Positions 29,950 through 38,422 of a stretch of 64,000 bases of DNA are shown here, piece by piece. Made by a program: the position numbers and the translations under genes. Numbering within the stretch: position 1 is the first letter of the stretch; each line of letters starts with the position of its first letter. The notes under the pieces are model-generated. The model had not been told where the DNA came from, searched no databases, and was given only the letters and a program-made list of their open reading frames with translations. Origin of the DNA: JAJEFO01 sp965221845 (lineage in GTDB: Bacteria; Pseudomonadota; Alphaproteobacteria; Rhodobacterales; Rhodobacteraceae); NCBI GenBank assembly GCA_965221845.1, contig OZ244919.1, positions 744,001-808,000 of the forward strand, in the 5' to 3' direction.

Positions 29950-31012
29950 TTTCACCTCCTTCCACGAGATTCCATTTCATGCGTGAGCCGGCCAGAATAT
30001 CACACGTAGCGCGGCGACCAAGAATCGAGAGTAAATGACGCGGTTCCAAACCATAACAGGGTCGGATTGAGCGTAGGTTTTTTGATGTGAATTTCTCACC
30101 AGTTCTCACATCTGCAACGACATAAAGAGATCTACGTCCACTGAGTGAAGGCTTGGCAATATCTGGCAATTCCAACGTAGGATTCCCCATAGCAGAGAAT
30201 ATTTTATTGAGAGATTTTTTCAAAGCAGGTAATTTGTCCATCTCCATCGAAAACGCTGCATCTACCGAGGTCGTGTCACCAGGCAGTCTGAAGTGCTTTT
30301 CAATCATAACTGCGCTCTGTGCTGTGGCTGCATAACACGCTTCAAAACCTATAGTGTGATCCGACAAACCGGCAGCGCAGCCATAAGTGTCACGAAGCCA
30401 GCTAATAGTAGAGACATTCATGTCCTCAATCGGAGTTGGATATGCTGAGACGCATTTCAAGATTATTAATGGTGTGTTGTGACGACGCAGCACTTCGACA
30501 GCACGGTCTAAGTCTTCCTTGCTTGCTAAACCAGTGGAAATCACAATCGGCTTATTAGTTTTAGCGCAGGCTTCAATTAATCCTAAATCAGTTATTTCAG
30601 GTGAAGCAATTTTGTAGATGGGGCAGCCGAGCTCTTCCAAGAATTCCACTGCTGTTAAATCAAATGGAGATGCAAATATTGGGAGTTCTAGCTTATTAGC
30701 TTCCTTGAAAATCTCAGGTATCCAATTCCATGGGGTATGCGCATCTTCATAGAGATCATAAAGCGTGCCGAACTTAGCCCAGTCATTATCTGAAGATAAA
30801 CGAAAATCGGTATTGTTTGATCTGATGGTAATCGTATCGGGACGATAGACCTGAATTTTCAGCAAATCAGCTCCGGCCGCCTTGGCAGCGCGAGCGAAGT
30901 CTAGAGCCGTGTCCAAGCGACCCTGGTGGTTACCACTCATCTCAACGCAGATCACAGGTGGTCTGTTGCAATCCACATCGAATATATTTTTGAAATCTTC
31001 GATGCTGCTCAT
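29942..31012 (-). CDS. pseI: Pseudaminic acid synthase (PseI)
   Basis: 356-residue NeuB-family synthase that condenses 2,4-diacetamido-2,4,6-trideoxy-L-altrose with phosphoenolpyruvate to give pseudaminic acid. Features: ICVEMSGNHQGRLDTALDFA (N-terminal barrel), AAGADLLKIQVYRPDTITI, LPIFASPFDLTAVEFLEEL, IYKIASPEI, GLSDHTIG, and a C-terminal SAF (antifreeze-like) domain (SLYVVADVRTGEKFTSKN). The LKIQVY-type wording and EMSGNH favour PseI over NeuB/LegI, and the pseG, pseF, pseB and pseC neighbours support this. The ATG at 31012 overlaps the previous stop (ATGA). Confidence 0.88.
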   Translation of the reverse strand: MSSIEDFKNIFDVDCNRPPVICVEMSGNHQGRLDTALDFARAAKAAGADLLKIQVYRPDTITIRSNNTDFRLSSDNDWAKFGTLYDLYEDAHTPWNWIPEIFKEANKLELPIFASPFDLTAVEFLEELGCPIYKIASPEITDLGLIEACAKTNKPIVISTGLASKEDLDRAVEVLRRHNTPLIILKCVSAYPTPIEDMNVSTISWLRDTYGCAAGLSDHTIGFEACYAATAQSAVMIEKHFRLPGDTTSVDAAFSMEMDKLPALKKSLNKIFSAMGNPTLELPDIAKPSLSGRRSLYVVADVRTGEKFTSKNLRSIRPCYGLEPRHLLSILGRRATCDILAGSRMKWNLVEGGEID

Positions 31013-32121
31013 AGGTATTCCCAATTCCTGCTGTAATGGGTGCACGCCGCTGTGGCAAGAAATTCGATGCCTTCGAAGGCATCCGAGAAAGGGCAAATCC
31101 AAGGACTGCCCTTACCTCCATCACGAATGGAAAGAAAATCATCGGCGATATCAGAATAGAAATATCCGAATGCCTCGACGAAGCCAGTTGGATGACCTGG
31201 TTTAAATATATCTCGGAAGCGTGCTTTCGAACGTATGGCACCTCGGTTAACGACAGTGCAGTTGGAATCGATATCAGCCTCGATGAGTTGATCAGGCTCC
31301 ATCTGGTACCATGTTAACGTTCCATCACTGCCATAAGCCTCAACTTTCAATCCGTTCTTTATGCCTAGGTGAGCCTTTGACATCCAATAGCTGACACAGA
31401 TATCATCGGTGCGTTCCTCCCAAATTTCAACATTATCAATCACACCTAAGCTATTTACCATCTGATGCATTCGGGCTGTAAGACGGGAACTTTCGGCTTT
31501 ACCAATCATCATGCGCACAAGGTGATGCATATGTGTGCCTAGATCGAGCATGATCATTGGAATTTCATGGTCTCGACTACGCCAATTTTGTGGTTTGCCA
31601 ACAGATGTTTCACGAGCGAAACTATCGCTTGGCATATTGACGCGTAGATGGTGTAATTTTCCGATACAACCGTCATGCAAGCGTAATACTAATTCACGGA
31701 AGAGAGGATAAGCAGAATAGTTATGAACGAAACGCGCAAAATGGTTGGGCTTAGCAGCAAGACCTTCACGGATTCTTTCAACCTCGGCACGAGTGCAAGC
31801 CACTGGCTTCTCAGTCAAAAAACTTAAATTTTGGTCAATCAAGCTGCATATATGATCGGCATGATCAGTTGAAGGGGTAAGTAACGTAACTAGATCAATT
31901 TCATCTTTGTATTTTTCCAACCATGAAATCAAGGTTCTTGGATGGCCACGCCAAGGCAAACCATAATCAGCATGCGACTGTCTGTTTTTGATTTCATCCC
32001 GAGAAAAATAGCATGGTCCAATGACATAACGCCCATCCAGCCGTGCTGCCGCCACATGCGTAGCACCAATAGCAGAACTCCTGCTTCCACCTAGTATGGA
32101 TAATCGCAAGGATTCAGTCAT
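31009..32121 (-). CDS. Gfo/Idh/MocA-family oxidoreductase in the pse operon
   Basis: 370 residues. N-terminal Rossmann domain (LSILGGSRSSAIGATHVAA), the ...EKPVACTRAEVERI motif after LTPSTDHADHI, and a C-terminal dehydrogenase-like domain (MIMLDLGTHMHHLVRMMIG). Such enzymes oxidise or reduce sugars with NAD(P). It is not a core step of the known pseudaminate route, so it may make a derivative or the group added by the acyl-loading module. The ATG at 32121 has AAGGAAGG seven bases ahead; a GTG at 32127 that overlaps the previous gene is less likely. AT-rich relative to the flanks. Confidence 0.8.
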   Translation of the reverse strand: MTESLRLSILGGSRSSAIGATHVAAARLDGRYVIGPCYFSRDEIKNRQSHADYGLPWRGHPRTLISWLEKYKDEIDLVTLLTPSTDHADHICSLIDQNLSFLTEKPVACTRAEVERIREGLAAKPNHFARFVHNYSAYPLFRELVLRLHDGCIGKLHHLRVNMPSDSFARETSVGKPQNWRSRDHEIPMIMLDLGTHMHHLVRMMIGKAESSRLTARMHQMVNSLGVIDNVEIWEERTDDICVSYWMSKAHLGIKNGLKVEAYGSDGTLTWYQMEPDQLIEADIDSNCTVVNRGAIRSKARFRDIFKPGHPTGFVEAFGYFYSDIADDFLSIRDGGKGSPWICPFSDAFEGIEFLATAACTHYSRNWEYL

Positions 32122-32123
32122 TA

Positions 32124-33668
32124 TCACACCTTCCTTTCTAGAATTGAAAAAGCAGTTGTAGTTCCAGGAAATAATTTTTCAATGATGATACGTGTATCTC
32201 CTGTAGCTTCAACAAAACCATAACGCTGGTTGAGCGCCAATGTTGCACGATTTTTCCAGTTGATTGTTGCTATCCAGGTATGCTCTGGATAGTGATAGTC
32301 GCAATAATTCAATTGCCAGTCGAGAAGCCGAACTGCCGTAGTAAAGGCAGGCCGGTCGCCCACCGGGAACCAGCCACCGACTAGATAATCACGGCTTGAA
32401 ACACGGTGCGCACGGTGCCAGAAATAGGCCTCAGCTCGTCCATCCTGATCGGCAACCAGAAACCGCTCGGTCGTTGGGTCCAACCACCAACGCAGATGTT
32501 CGGGCCAGCTGATTATATGGTCGGGATGTGTCGAAAGGTATCGCACCATGGGCGAGTTGCGAGCGTCCAGAAACCCGGCAGCATCGGACAATACGCATTC
32601 ACGGATCTGATCAGTATGCGCAGCGGGCACACCTTCGATGCCAGGTTGCTGCGTTCCTTCGGCCAGTGTGACCAGGTGTGTGGCTATGCGCGAGGCACCC
32701 TTGCCATCCAGCACTCCTGCCCGCTGCCATAGCACTGCACGGAGATCAGCGAAACGGTCCAGAGCCAACGCAACCATAGAGCGGCAGAATTCAGCATTCA
32801 TACGCTCTGCTGCTGTAATATGCAACGCGTGACCAAGTTGTAGCCAGACAGCACGCTCCGAGAAGTGTGTATCCGATATCGGAAAGCTGATCGGAAGCGC
32901 ACCCTGCATGATCGCCTCGAACATGGAGGTGCTCGCAGGACCAACTACGAGGTCGAAATCGCTCCACAGATCGTTGCGGCCCTTCTGCCAGCCCAGAACC
33001 TGATCCTCCTCGCCCAACCACCCAGAGCCCTGCAGCATATCTCGAGTGGCCTGATCGGGTGCGATCCAAGTGATGGAGAGACCCCGATGCTTCGCGGTTT
33101 CGGCCAAGGCCTCATATACTAAAGCAGCAGGGAAGTAGGCACCAGAACCCCCGGCATGGGCCACGGCACGCAGCGGCGCCAACGATACATCTGGCCGAAG
33201 AACTGGGCTATCGGTCGGGAAAAAGGACGGTCCGCCGCAAAACAGGCTTTGGCTTGCGTCAAAGCCTTCAGGGGGAGTCACACCCGGCGTGTATGCAACC
33301 GACAAATCGGCGCCAGCGGCAATGCCCAAATCGTCAATTACGGCGACTTTCAGGCCTGCCGCCTTCACATGAGAAATCCAGCACGGCCCAACACGATAGG
33401 AATCAAGCAACACGGTTTCCGCCCCGATCTCTTGTGCTTGTACAATCAAAGTGTCGGCGTCCTTGGCGGCATTGAACTCGTTGTGCGGACCCGAGGTCAG
33501 GACTGCGCAGGGCAGATCCACAGAAAGCTCGGGCATGTCGCTGTCCAGAACCATCACCGGCTCGACACCAGCATTCTGCAAAGCATTAGACAGAACCGCG
33601 CAGCGCTTCAGATGACCGACGCCCGAGCCGGGAAAGAAATCACAACGGATCAGGATCGTCTGCGTCAT
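32124..33668 (-). CDS. pseG: PseG fused to a GNAT-like acetyltransferase domain (PseH-like)
   Basis: 514 residues, about 180 more than PseG alone. The N-terminal part is a UDP-sugar hydrolase (RCDFFPGSGVGHLKRCAVLS, VIDDLGIAAGADL, AGGSGAYFPAAL, VVGPASTSMFEAIMQG), which releases UDP from UDP-2,4-diacetamido-2,4,6-trideoxy-L-altrose. From about residue 350 a second domain follows (DAAGFLDARNSPMVRYLSTH, RAEAYFWHRAHRVS, TIATINWKNRATLALNQRYG) with the late GNAT pattern N-x-A-(S/T)-x-x-x-Y-x-x-x-G-F. This would be the PseH step fused to the next enzyme. ATGA overlap with pseF upstream. Confidence 0.85.
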   Translation of the reverse strand: MTQTILIRCDFFPGSGVGHLKRCAVLSNALQNAGVEPVMVLDSDMPELSVDLPCAVLTSGPHNEFNAAKDADTLIVQAQEIGAETVLLDSYRVGPCWISHVKAAGLKVAVIDDLGIAAGADLSVAYTPGVTPPEGFDASQSLFCGGPSFFPTDSPVLRPDVSLAPLRAVAHAGGSGAYFPAALVYEALAETAKHRGLSITWIAPDQATRDMLQGSGWLGEEDQVLGWQKGRNDLWSDFDLVVGPASTSMFEAIMQGALPISFPISDTHFSERAVWLQLGHALHITAAERMNAEFCRSMVALALDRFADLRAVLWQRAGVLDGKGASRIATHLVTLAEGTQQPGIEGVPAAHTDQIRECVLSDAAGFLDARNSPMVRYLSTHPDHIISWPEHLRWWLDPTTERFLVADQDGRAEAYFWHRAHRVSSRDYLVGGWFPVGDRPAFTTAVRLLDWQLNYCDYHYPEHTWIATINWKNRATLALNQRYGFVEATGDTRIIIEKLFPGTTTAFSILERKV

Positions 33669-34378
33669 TGGCCATACACACTATCATACAACATTCGGGC
33701 AAACGCAAGATCTTCGGGTTCGTCAATATCTACCGCTTCCCACCGGGATATCTCGATGCCAACGGTGTTAGAGATGAAGGAGGGTTTGCCCTCCATCCAT
33801 GCGGCGCAGGTGCCGAAGCTGAACTGACCAGCATCGTGAAAGAGCGGTGTCATGTCCTGCGACCGCAGATTGAAATTCTCAGGTTTCTGCATTGTGATCC
33901 GCTGGCCCTCGCCCATTATTAGAGCACGTTGCGGAGCCGACGCAAAACGCCGCACTCCGATAACGTAATCCAGTCCAGGGTCGGCCAGTAGACGCTCATG
34001 CGCCTCGCGCAGGATCTCAGGGCGGATCATAATGGCAGTAGCCAGCAGCAGGCAGGCCTGCATAGGCAGCCACGGTTGCAACTCGATGGTATGCTTCACG
34101 ACCGGCAGTATTGGGACAAAGTCATCAGCGAGGTTGGCCGGACGGTTGACTGTTTCCACGCCCTCAGCTCTGGCACAATCAGCAATCGTCGCGTCATCGG
34201 TTGAGACCATGACGGCATCAAAAACCCCAGCATCCTTTGCAGCACGGATCGTATGCGCGATGGCAGGTTTGCCGCCGATATCGGCCATGTTCTTGCCTGG
34301 AATACGGCGACTACCGCCGCGGGCGGGAATTACAGCGATGGTTGGTGCCGCCTTCCGATTTGCGTGGGTAATGTTCAC
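33665..34378 (-). CDS. pseF: CMP-pseudaminic acid synthetase (PseF)
   Basis: 237-residue cytidylyltransferase (GT-A-like) that activates pseudaminic acid with CTP. Signature IAVIPARGGSRRIPGKNMAD, then DAVMVSTDDATIADCARAEG, LLLATAIMIRPEI, and the C-terminal AVDIDEPEDLAFARML. The start is taken as GTG at 34378 (VNITHANRK) because AAGGA lies six bases upstream and the first strand begins at residue 12; the frame extends into IS30 only by chance. IS30 copy 3 begins 24 bp upstream, separating pseF from pseC and probably cutting the operon transcript. Confidence 0.85.
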   Translation of the reverse strand: MNITHANRKAAPTIAVIPARGGSRRIPGKNMADIGGKPAIAHTIRAAKDAGVFDAVMVSTDDATIADCARAEGVETVNRPANLADDFVPILPVVKHTIELQPWLPMQACLLLATAIMIRPEILREAHERLLADPGLDYVIGVRRFASAPQRALIMGEGQRITMQKPENFNLRSQDMTPLFHDAGQFSFGTCAAWMEGKPSFISNTVGIEISRWEAVDIDEPEDLAFARMLYDSVYGQ

Positions 34379-35574
34379 GCTTTTTCCTTTTCCAAGACCG
34401 CCGCTTCCAGTCCGAAGTGCAACACCAGCCAGCGAGGGGCGAAGCCCGAGCGGCGGAAGTCCTTTCACGAGGAGGCGTAGCCAGTCTTCCGGGGCGGTGC
34501 AAGCCCTGCCGGGCGCTGTCCGCGGCCCGCCGGACGCAGGGAGGGCGGAGCCCGACCGGAGGACGGCGGGCCGCGGACAGCGCGCATCTCCCCTCGGAGC
34601 CGCCCCCGGCGGCCCCGGAACGGCCCCCTCAGGGCGGCTGCGCCCGGGCAGGAAGGCCTCGGACGGGGTGAGGCAGCCCAGCGCCTTGCGCGGCCGCGCG
34701 TTGAGGCGGTCCTGGACGGCCTGCACCTCTGCGTCCGTCACCTTGCGGAAGTCCGTGCCCTTCGGGAACCACTCCCGCACCAGCCCGTTCACGTGCTCGT
34801 TCAGGCCGCGCTCCCAGGAGTGGCAATGCCGCGCGAAGAAGAACCCCGCGCCCAGCGCCTCGGCCACCCTGGCATGGCCCGCGAACTCCTTGCCGTTGTC
34901 CGCGGTGACCGTGTGCACGGGGAGAGGGCCCGGCATGCCGGTCATGGCCGAGCCGACCGCGTCCGCCGTCTTCCTCCCGACCCTTTCGAGCAGCGTGTGC
35001 CTGGACGCCCTGTCCACCAGGGAGACAAGCGCGCCGCCGGTGCCCTTGCCGTTGATTCGTGTCCGCCTCCCGGTCGCCGACCCGTTCCTTCGCCTCCACG
35101 ACGTCCGGGCGCTCGGAGATGTCCGCCCGGCCCGGGATGCGGCCGCGGCCGGAATGGCGGCCGCCCTTCCGGTTCGGCTTCCGTCCCCGGCGGCGGAGAT
35201 GCCGCCAGAGACCGCCGCCGGCCTTCCGGTCGGCGTGGACGTGCTCGCAGGTCCACTGCCGGCCCGCCATCGGCGCGCCCTCCTTGCGGAGGCGCCCGCT
35301 GACCTGCTCGGGGCTCCAGCCCTCGGCCAGCCGCTCCTCCGCCATGCGCCACGGCTCCGGCGTCATCTTGCGCGCCGCCGACGAGCATCCATGTCTTGGG
35401 TCAAGCCCGGATCCGGCCTTTTCCGGGGGGCCGGGACCGGGGTTTTCCACAGCCTGTCCACATCCCGGCGGCCGTCCGGGCAGGGGCAGGCGGCCCGGCC
35501 GCAAGGGCGCGGCCGGACGGCTGGTTCCCTTCGGGCCCCGGCGGGCCGCCGGGGGGGCGCGGCCCGTCCGGGCG

Positions 35575-36616
35575 TCAGGCGGCGGCCGCCGACCTGTCCT
35601 CCCAGGTGCGCCGGTCGCGGAGCAGCGCATTCGCGGTGACGACGAGCTTCCGCATGACCGCGGTCACGGCGACCTTGTGGTGCTTGCCCCTTTCCCGGAG
35701 CCGGCCGTACATCTCCATCATGTCGGGACCGGACATGCAGGCCGCCATCGCCGCCATGTACAGGACGTCCCTCGGACGCCGCCGCCCGCCGGTCATGTGG
35801 CGCCCGCCCCTGAGAGCTTGACCTAAAATGCCATATATTGAACTATACTGGCATATTTCCGAGATTTCAGCACAACATATAGTGTTTGGTGTGAATTTTA
35901 GGTCAAGCTCTGAGGGTGCCGCTGTCGCGGGCGAAGGGGGCGACGCCGACCAGGGCGGCGGCCTGGCGGTTGCCGATCGCGCCCGGCTCGCCCGCCCGGG
36001 CGACCGGGGACGCGGCCGTGACCGGGCCGATGCCCGGCACCGGGGCCGGATGCCGCAGCTCTCCGCCAGGCCCTCCGAGCCCTTGACAAGTTCCTCGATC
36101 CGCCGGCCGGACGCGGCGACGGCGCCGTCCAGTTCCTCCAGCACCCTCCGGACGGGGCCGTCCGCGTCCGGCTCTCCGACCTCGCCCGGGACCGCCTTCA
36201 GTTCCGCGCGCCGGTCGACGAGGGCCTCCCGCAGCACGAGCATGTCGCGGAGCCTGTCGACGGTGACGTCGGCCGGCGCGGTGGGCGCCATGTCCGGGAA
36301 GGCGGCCCCGAAGGCGGCCGGCACCCTCGCGTCGACCCTGTCGGTCTTCGCCAGCTCGCCGCCGGCCCTGGGGAGGTCCCGGGACTGGCGCGGGTCGCCA
36401 CGACGACCTTGAAGCCCCTGTCATGCAGCGACTGCAGGAGGGCCCGGTGCATCCGTCCCGTGGCCTCCGGGACGACCCGCTCCGCCTTCCCTTCCCCGGG
36501 AGGCGGGCGACCTTGCGGAACCCGTCCGTGTCGTTGGTGGCGGCGTGATCCCGCCCGCCCGGGCGGATGTCCGGCGACTTCCTGCTCACGTCGATTCCCG
36601 CAGCTGCGGTGGTCAT
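35575..36616 (-). pseudogene. IS110-family transposase, copy B, broken by a MITE and frameshifts
   Basis: Starts MTTAAAGIDVSRKSPDIRPG at 36616 and ends at 35575 (RTWEDRSAAAA). The middle is spread over two frames (ELAKTDRVDARVPAA region; then VPGIGPVTAASPVARAGEPG and VGVAPFARDSGTL). At 35814-35910 a MITE interrupts the conserved Transposase_20 block, between DSGTLRA and the following GGRHMTGGRRRPRDVLYMAA. It is the most complete copy of this IS110 type but cannot be active. Confidence 0.8.
35814..35910. mobile_element. MITE, copy 1 (97 bp)
   Basis: AT-rich 97-bp element with terminal inverted repeats GAGCTTGACCTAAAAT and a TGA duplication on both sides (35811-35813, 35911-35913). The undisturbed target is seen in IS110 copy A (CCCCTGAGGGTGCC near 11057). 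No coding capacity. Its reverse complement closely matches the second MITE at 44594-44691. Confidence 0.9.
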
Positions 36617-37255
36617 GTCTCCCGCTCCTGTCCTCGCGACGGTCCGGTTCCCGGACCCGGCGTCCATCGGGACCCGGGAGGCCAACGGGAGGGCGGGCCG
36701 ACCACGCTCGTCGACGGATCCGCTCGCGCGATCCAGGGCCGCTCCGGTCCGGCCCGTCCTGCGGGGCCAGGCCCCGCACCCCCTCCGCCCGGCCGGGCGG
36801 AGGGGGTCCCGGACCCGGCATCGACCGGGAGGGCGCCGGGAGGCAAGGAACGGCTTTTCCACAGGAATCCGCCCCCGACTTTTCCACAGCCACCTCCTTG
36901 GTCATTGCCGGTTCGCTGAACATGCGAGGCCGCGCTGCGGCGCGCCTCCGCCTTCCCCTGCGCCTGCTTGTGGCGGCAGCCGCGCCCGCCGGAGTTGCGC
37001 CGCACCTCCCGCCAGACCGTCGTGCGGTCGCGGCCGGGCCGGCGGGCGATCGCCGGGCCGGAAAGCCCGCTTTCCCGGGGCGTGGATCCGGCGGCGTTCC
37101 GCATGAGGCCGGTGGCGATGGCCCTCGGGCATGACGGTCTCCTTTTTTCGACGAAAGGGACTGTCGCCGCCGCCTGGCCGGTTCGCAACATCATGTGTCG
37201 TCGAACCGCCCGGGACGCTGCATCACGTGTTGCACTTCGGAGTGGAAGCGGCGTA

Positions 37256-38422
37256 TTATTTGGTTTGGTATGAGTTCCCCAAAACGCCTCTCAGAGCATC
37301 AACGACGACATCCTGCATGCCTTCTGTCATTTTCGGAAAGAGCGGGACGGAGATCGCTTCGCGGTAGCGGCGCTCCGCCTCAGGGAACTCGCCCGGTTCA
37401 AACCCCATGGCGCGGTAATAGGGTTGCAAGTGCACAGGGATATAGTGAAGCGCCACCCCGATCTCGCGCCTGCGAAGCTCTTCGAAGACCTTCCTGTGAC
37501 GCACCGCCTCAACCCGGATTATGTACAAGTGGAACGCAGAAAGTGTCCCGGGTGCGCGGGCCGCCGGGCGCGTCAGTGGCAGGTCATCCGTCCGTTCATC
37601 ATAGCGATCAGCGAGCGCATTCCTGCGGGACACGTAGTCCGACAGCCGGTCCATCTGCGTAAGGCCCAGCGCGGCATGAATGTCCGTCATGCGATAGTTC
37701 CAGCCCAGCTCCAGCTGCTGGTAGTGCCAGGGCCCGTCCGGAGAGTACGTCATCTCAGCGGCGTCACGCGTGATGCCATGACTGCGCAGGCGTGCCATGC
37801 GGCTGGCAAGATCGGCATCCTGCGTGACAGCCATGCCACCCTCGCCGGTGGTCACGATCTTTACCGGATGAAAGCTGAACACGGCGATGTCGCTGTGGGC
37901 GCAGTTGCCGACGGGCCGGTTCCCGTACTTGCCGCCGATGGCGTGCGAGGCGTCCTCGATAACGCGAATGCCGTACTGCCGGGCCAGCGCGCCTATCCGC
38001 GCCATGTCGCAGGAGAGCCCGGCCAGATGAACCGGCACGATGATCTTGGGAAGCCGGCCCTCGATCTCGGCTGCGCAAAGCTTCTCCTCAAGCCGGTCCG
38101 GACAGAGATTCCCGGAGACGGGATCGACATCGACGAAATCCACGTCCGCGCCGCAGTACCGCGCGCAGTTGGCCGAGGCGACGAAGGTGACCGGAGACGT
38201 CCAGAGCGTGTCGCCCGGCCCGAGACCCAGCGCCGTGCAGGCCAAGTGAAGGGCGGAGGTCGCGCTGTTGACCGCAACGCCGTGCGCAGCGCCCACGGCC
38301 TCGCGAACGGCCCGCTCGAAGCGTGGAACGGCAGGACCCTGGGTCAGGAAATCGGATCGCAGGATCTCGACCACCGCGTCGACATCCTCCTGCCGGACGT
38401 CCTGTCGGCCGTAGGGGATCAT
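37256..38422 (-). CDS. pseC: UDP-4-amino-4,6-dideoxy-sugar aminotransferase (PseC)
   Basis: 388-residue PLP-dependent aminotransferase of the DegT/DnrJ/EryC1 family, giving the 4-amino sugar of the pseudaminate pathway. Motifs: GVAVNSATSALHLACTALGL, VTFVASANCARYCGADVDFV, RVIEDASHAIGGKYGNR, the PLP lysine context DIAVFSFHPVKIVTTGEGG (Lys after HPV), and YRMTDIHAALGL. The ATG at 38422 shares one base with the pseB stop. The last codons reach the end of IS30 copy 3 (GNSYQTK), so the extreme C-terminus may differ from the ancestral form. Higher GC than the downstream pseG-pseI part. Confidence 0.9.
   Translation of the reverse strand: MIPYGRQDVRQEDVDAVVEILRSDFLTQGPAVPRFERAVREAVGAAHGVAVNSATSALHLACTALGLGPGDTLWTSPVTFVASANCARYCGADVDFVDVDPVSGNLCPDRLEEKLCAAEIEGRLPKIIVPVHLAGLSCDMARIGALARQYGIRVIEDASHAIGGKYGNRPVGNCAHSDIAVFSFHPVKIVTTGEGGMAVTQDADLASRMARLRSHGITRDAAEMTYSPDGPWHYQQLELGWNYRMTDIHAALGLTQMDRLSDYVSRRNALADRYDERTDDLPLTRPAARAPGTLSAFHLYIIRVEAVRHRKVFEELRRREIGVALHYIPVHLQPYYRAMGFEPGEFPEAERRYREAISVPLFPKMTEGMQDVVVDALRGVLGNSYQTK

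Larger units (their letters stand above)
35386..36925. mobile_element. IS110-family element, copy B (full length)
   Basis: 1,540 bp including a 97-bp MITE. Same ends as copy A (CATCCATGTCTTGGG ... TCGCTGAACATGC) and again bounded by GAG on both sides, inside IS30. Comparison with uninterrupted IS30 copy 2 (GACGAGGCCGCGCTG) shows exactly where it went in. Its 5' noncoding region (36617-36925) is about 155 bp longer than that of copy A. Confidence 0.8.
34629..37132 (-). pseudogene. IS30-family transposase (copy 3), split by IS110
   Basis: The N-terminal codons (MPEGHRHRPHAERRRIHAP) lie at 37132-36926. The gene is interrupted by the IS110 element and continues from 35385 (AARKMTPEPWRMAEERLAEG) to a stop at 34629. 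It also has the extra base shared with copies 1 and 2 near 35057, and a short deletion in the helix-turn-helix region near 37080. Not functional. Confidence 0.8.
34402..37250. mobile_element. IS30-family element, copy 3, carrying a nested IS110 and MITE
   Basis: Termini GCCGCTTCCAGTCCGAAGTG (34402) and the complement of GCCGCTTCCACTCCGAAGTG (ending 37250). The 2.85-kb length comes from an IS110-like element at 35386-36925, itself holding a 97-bp MITE. It sits between pseC and pseF. The post-transposase hairpin (34513-34532 with 34564-34583) is preserved. Confidence 0.88.
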
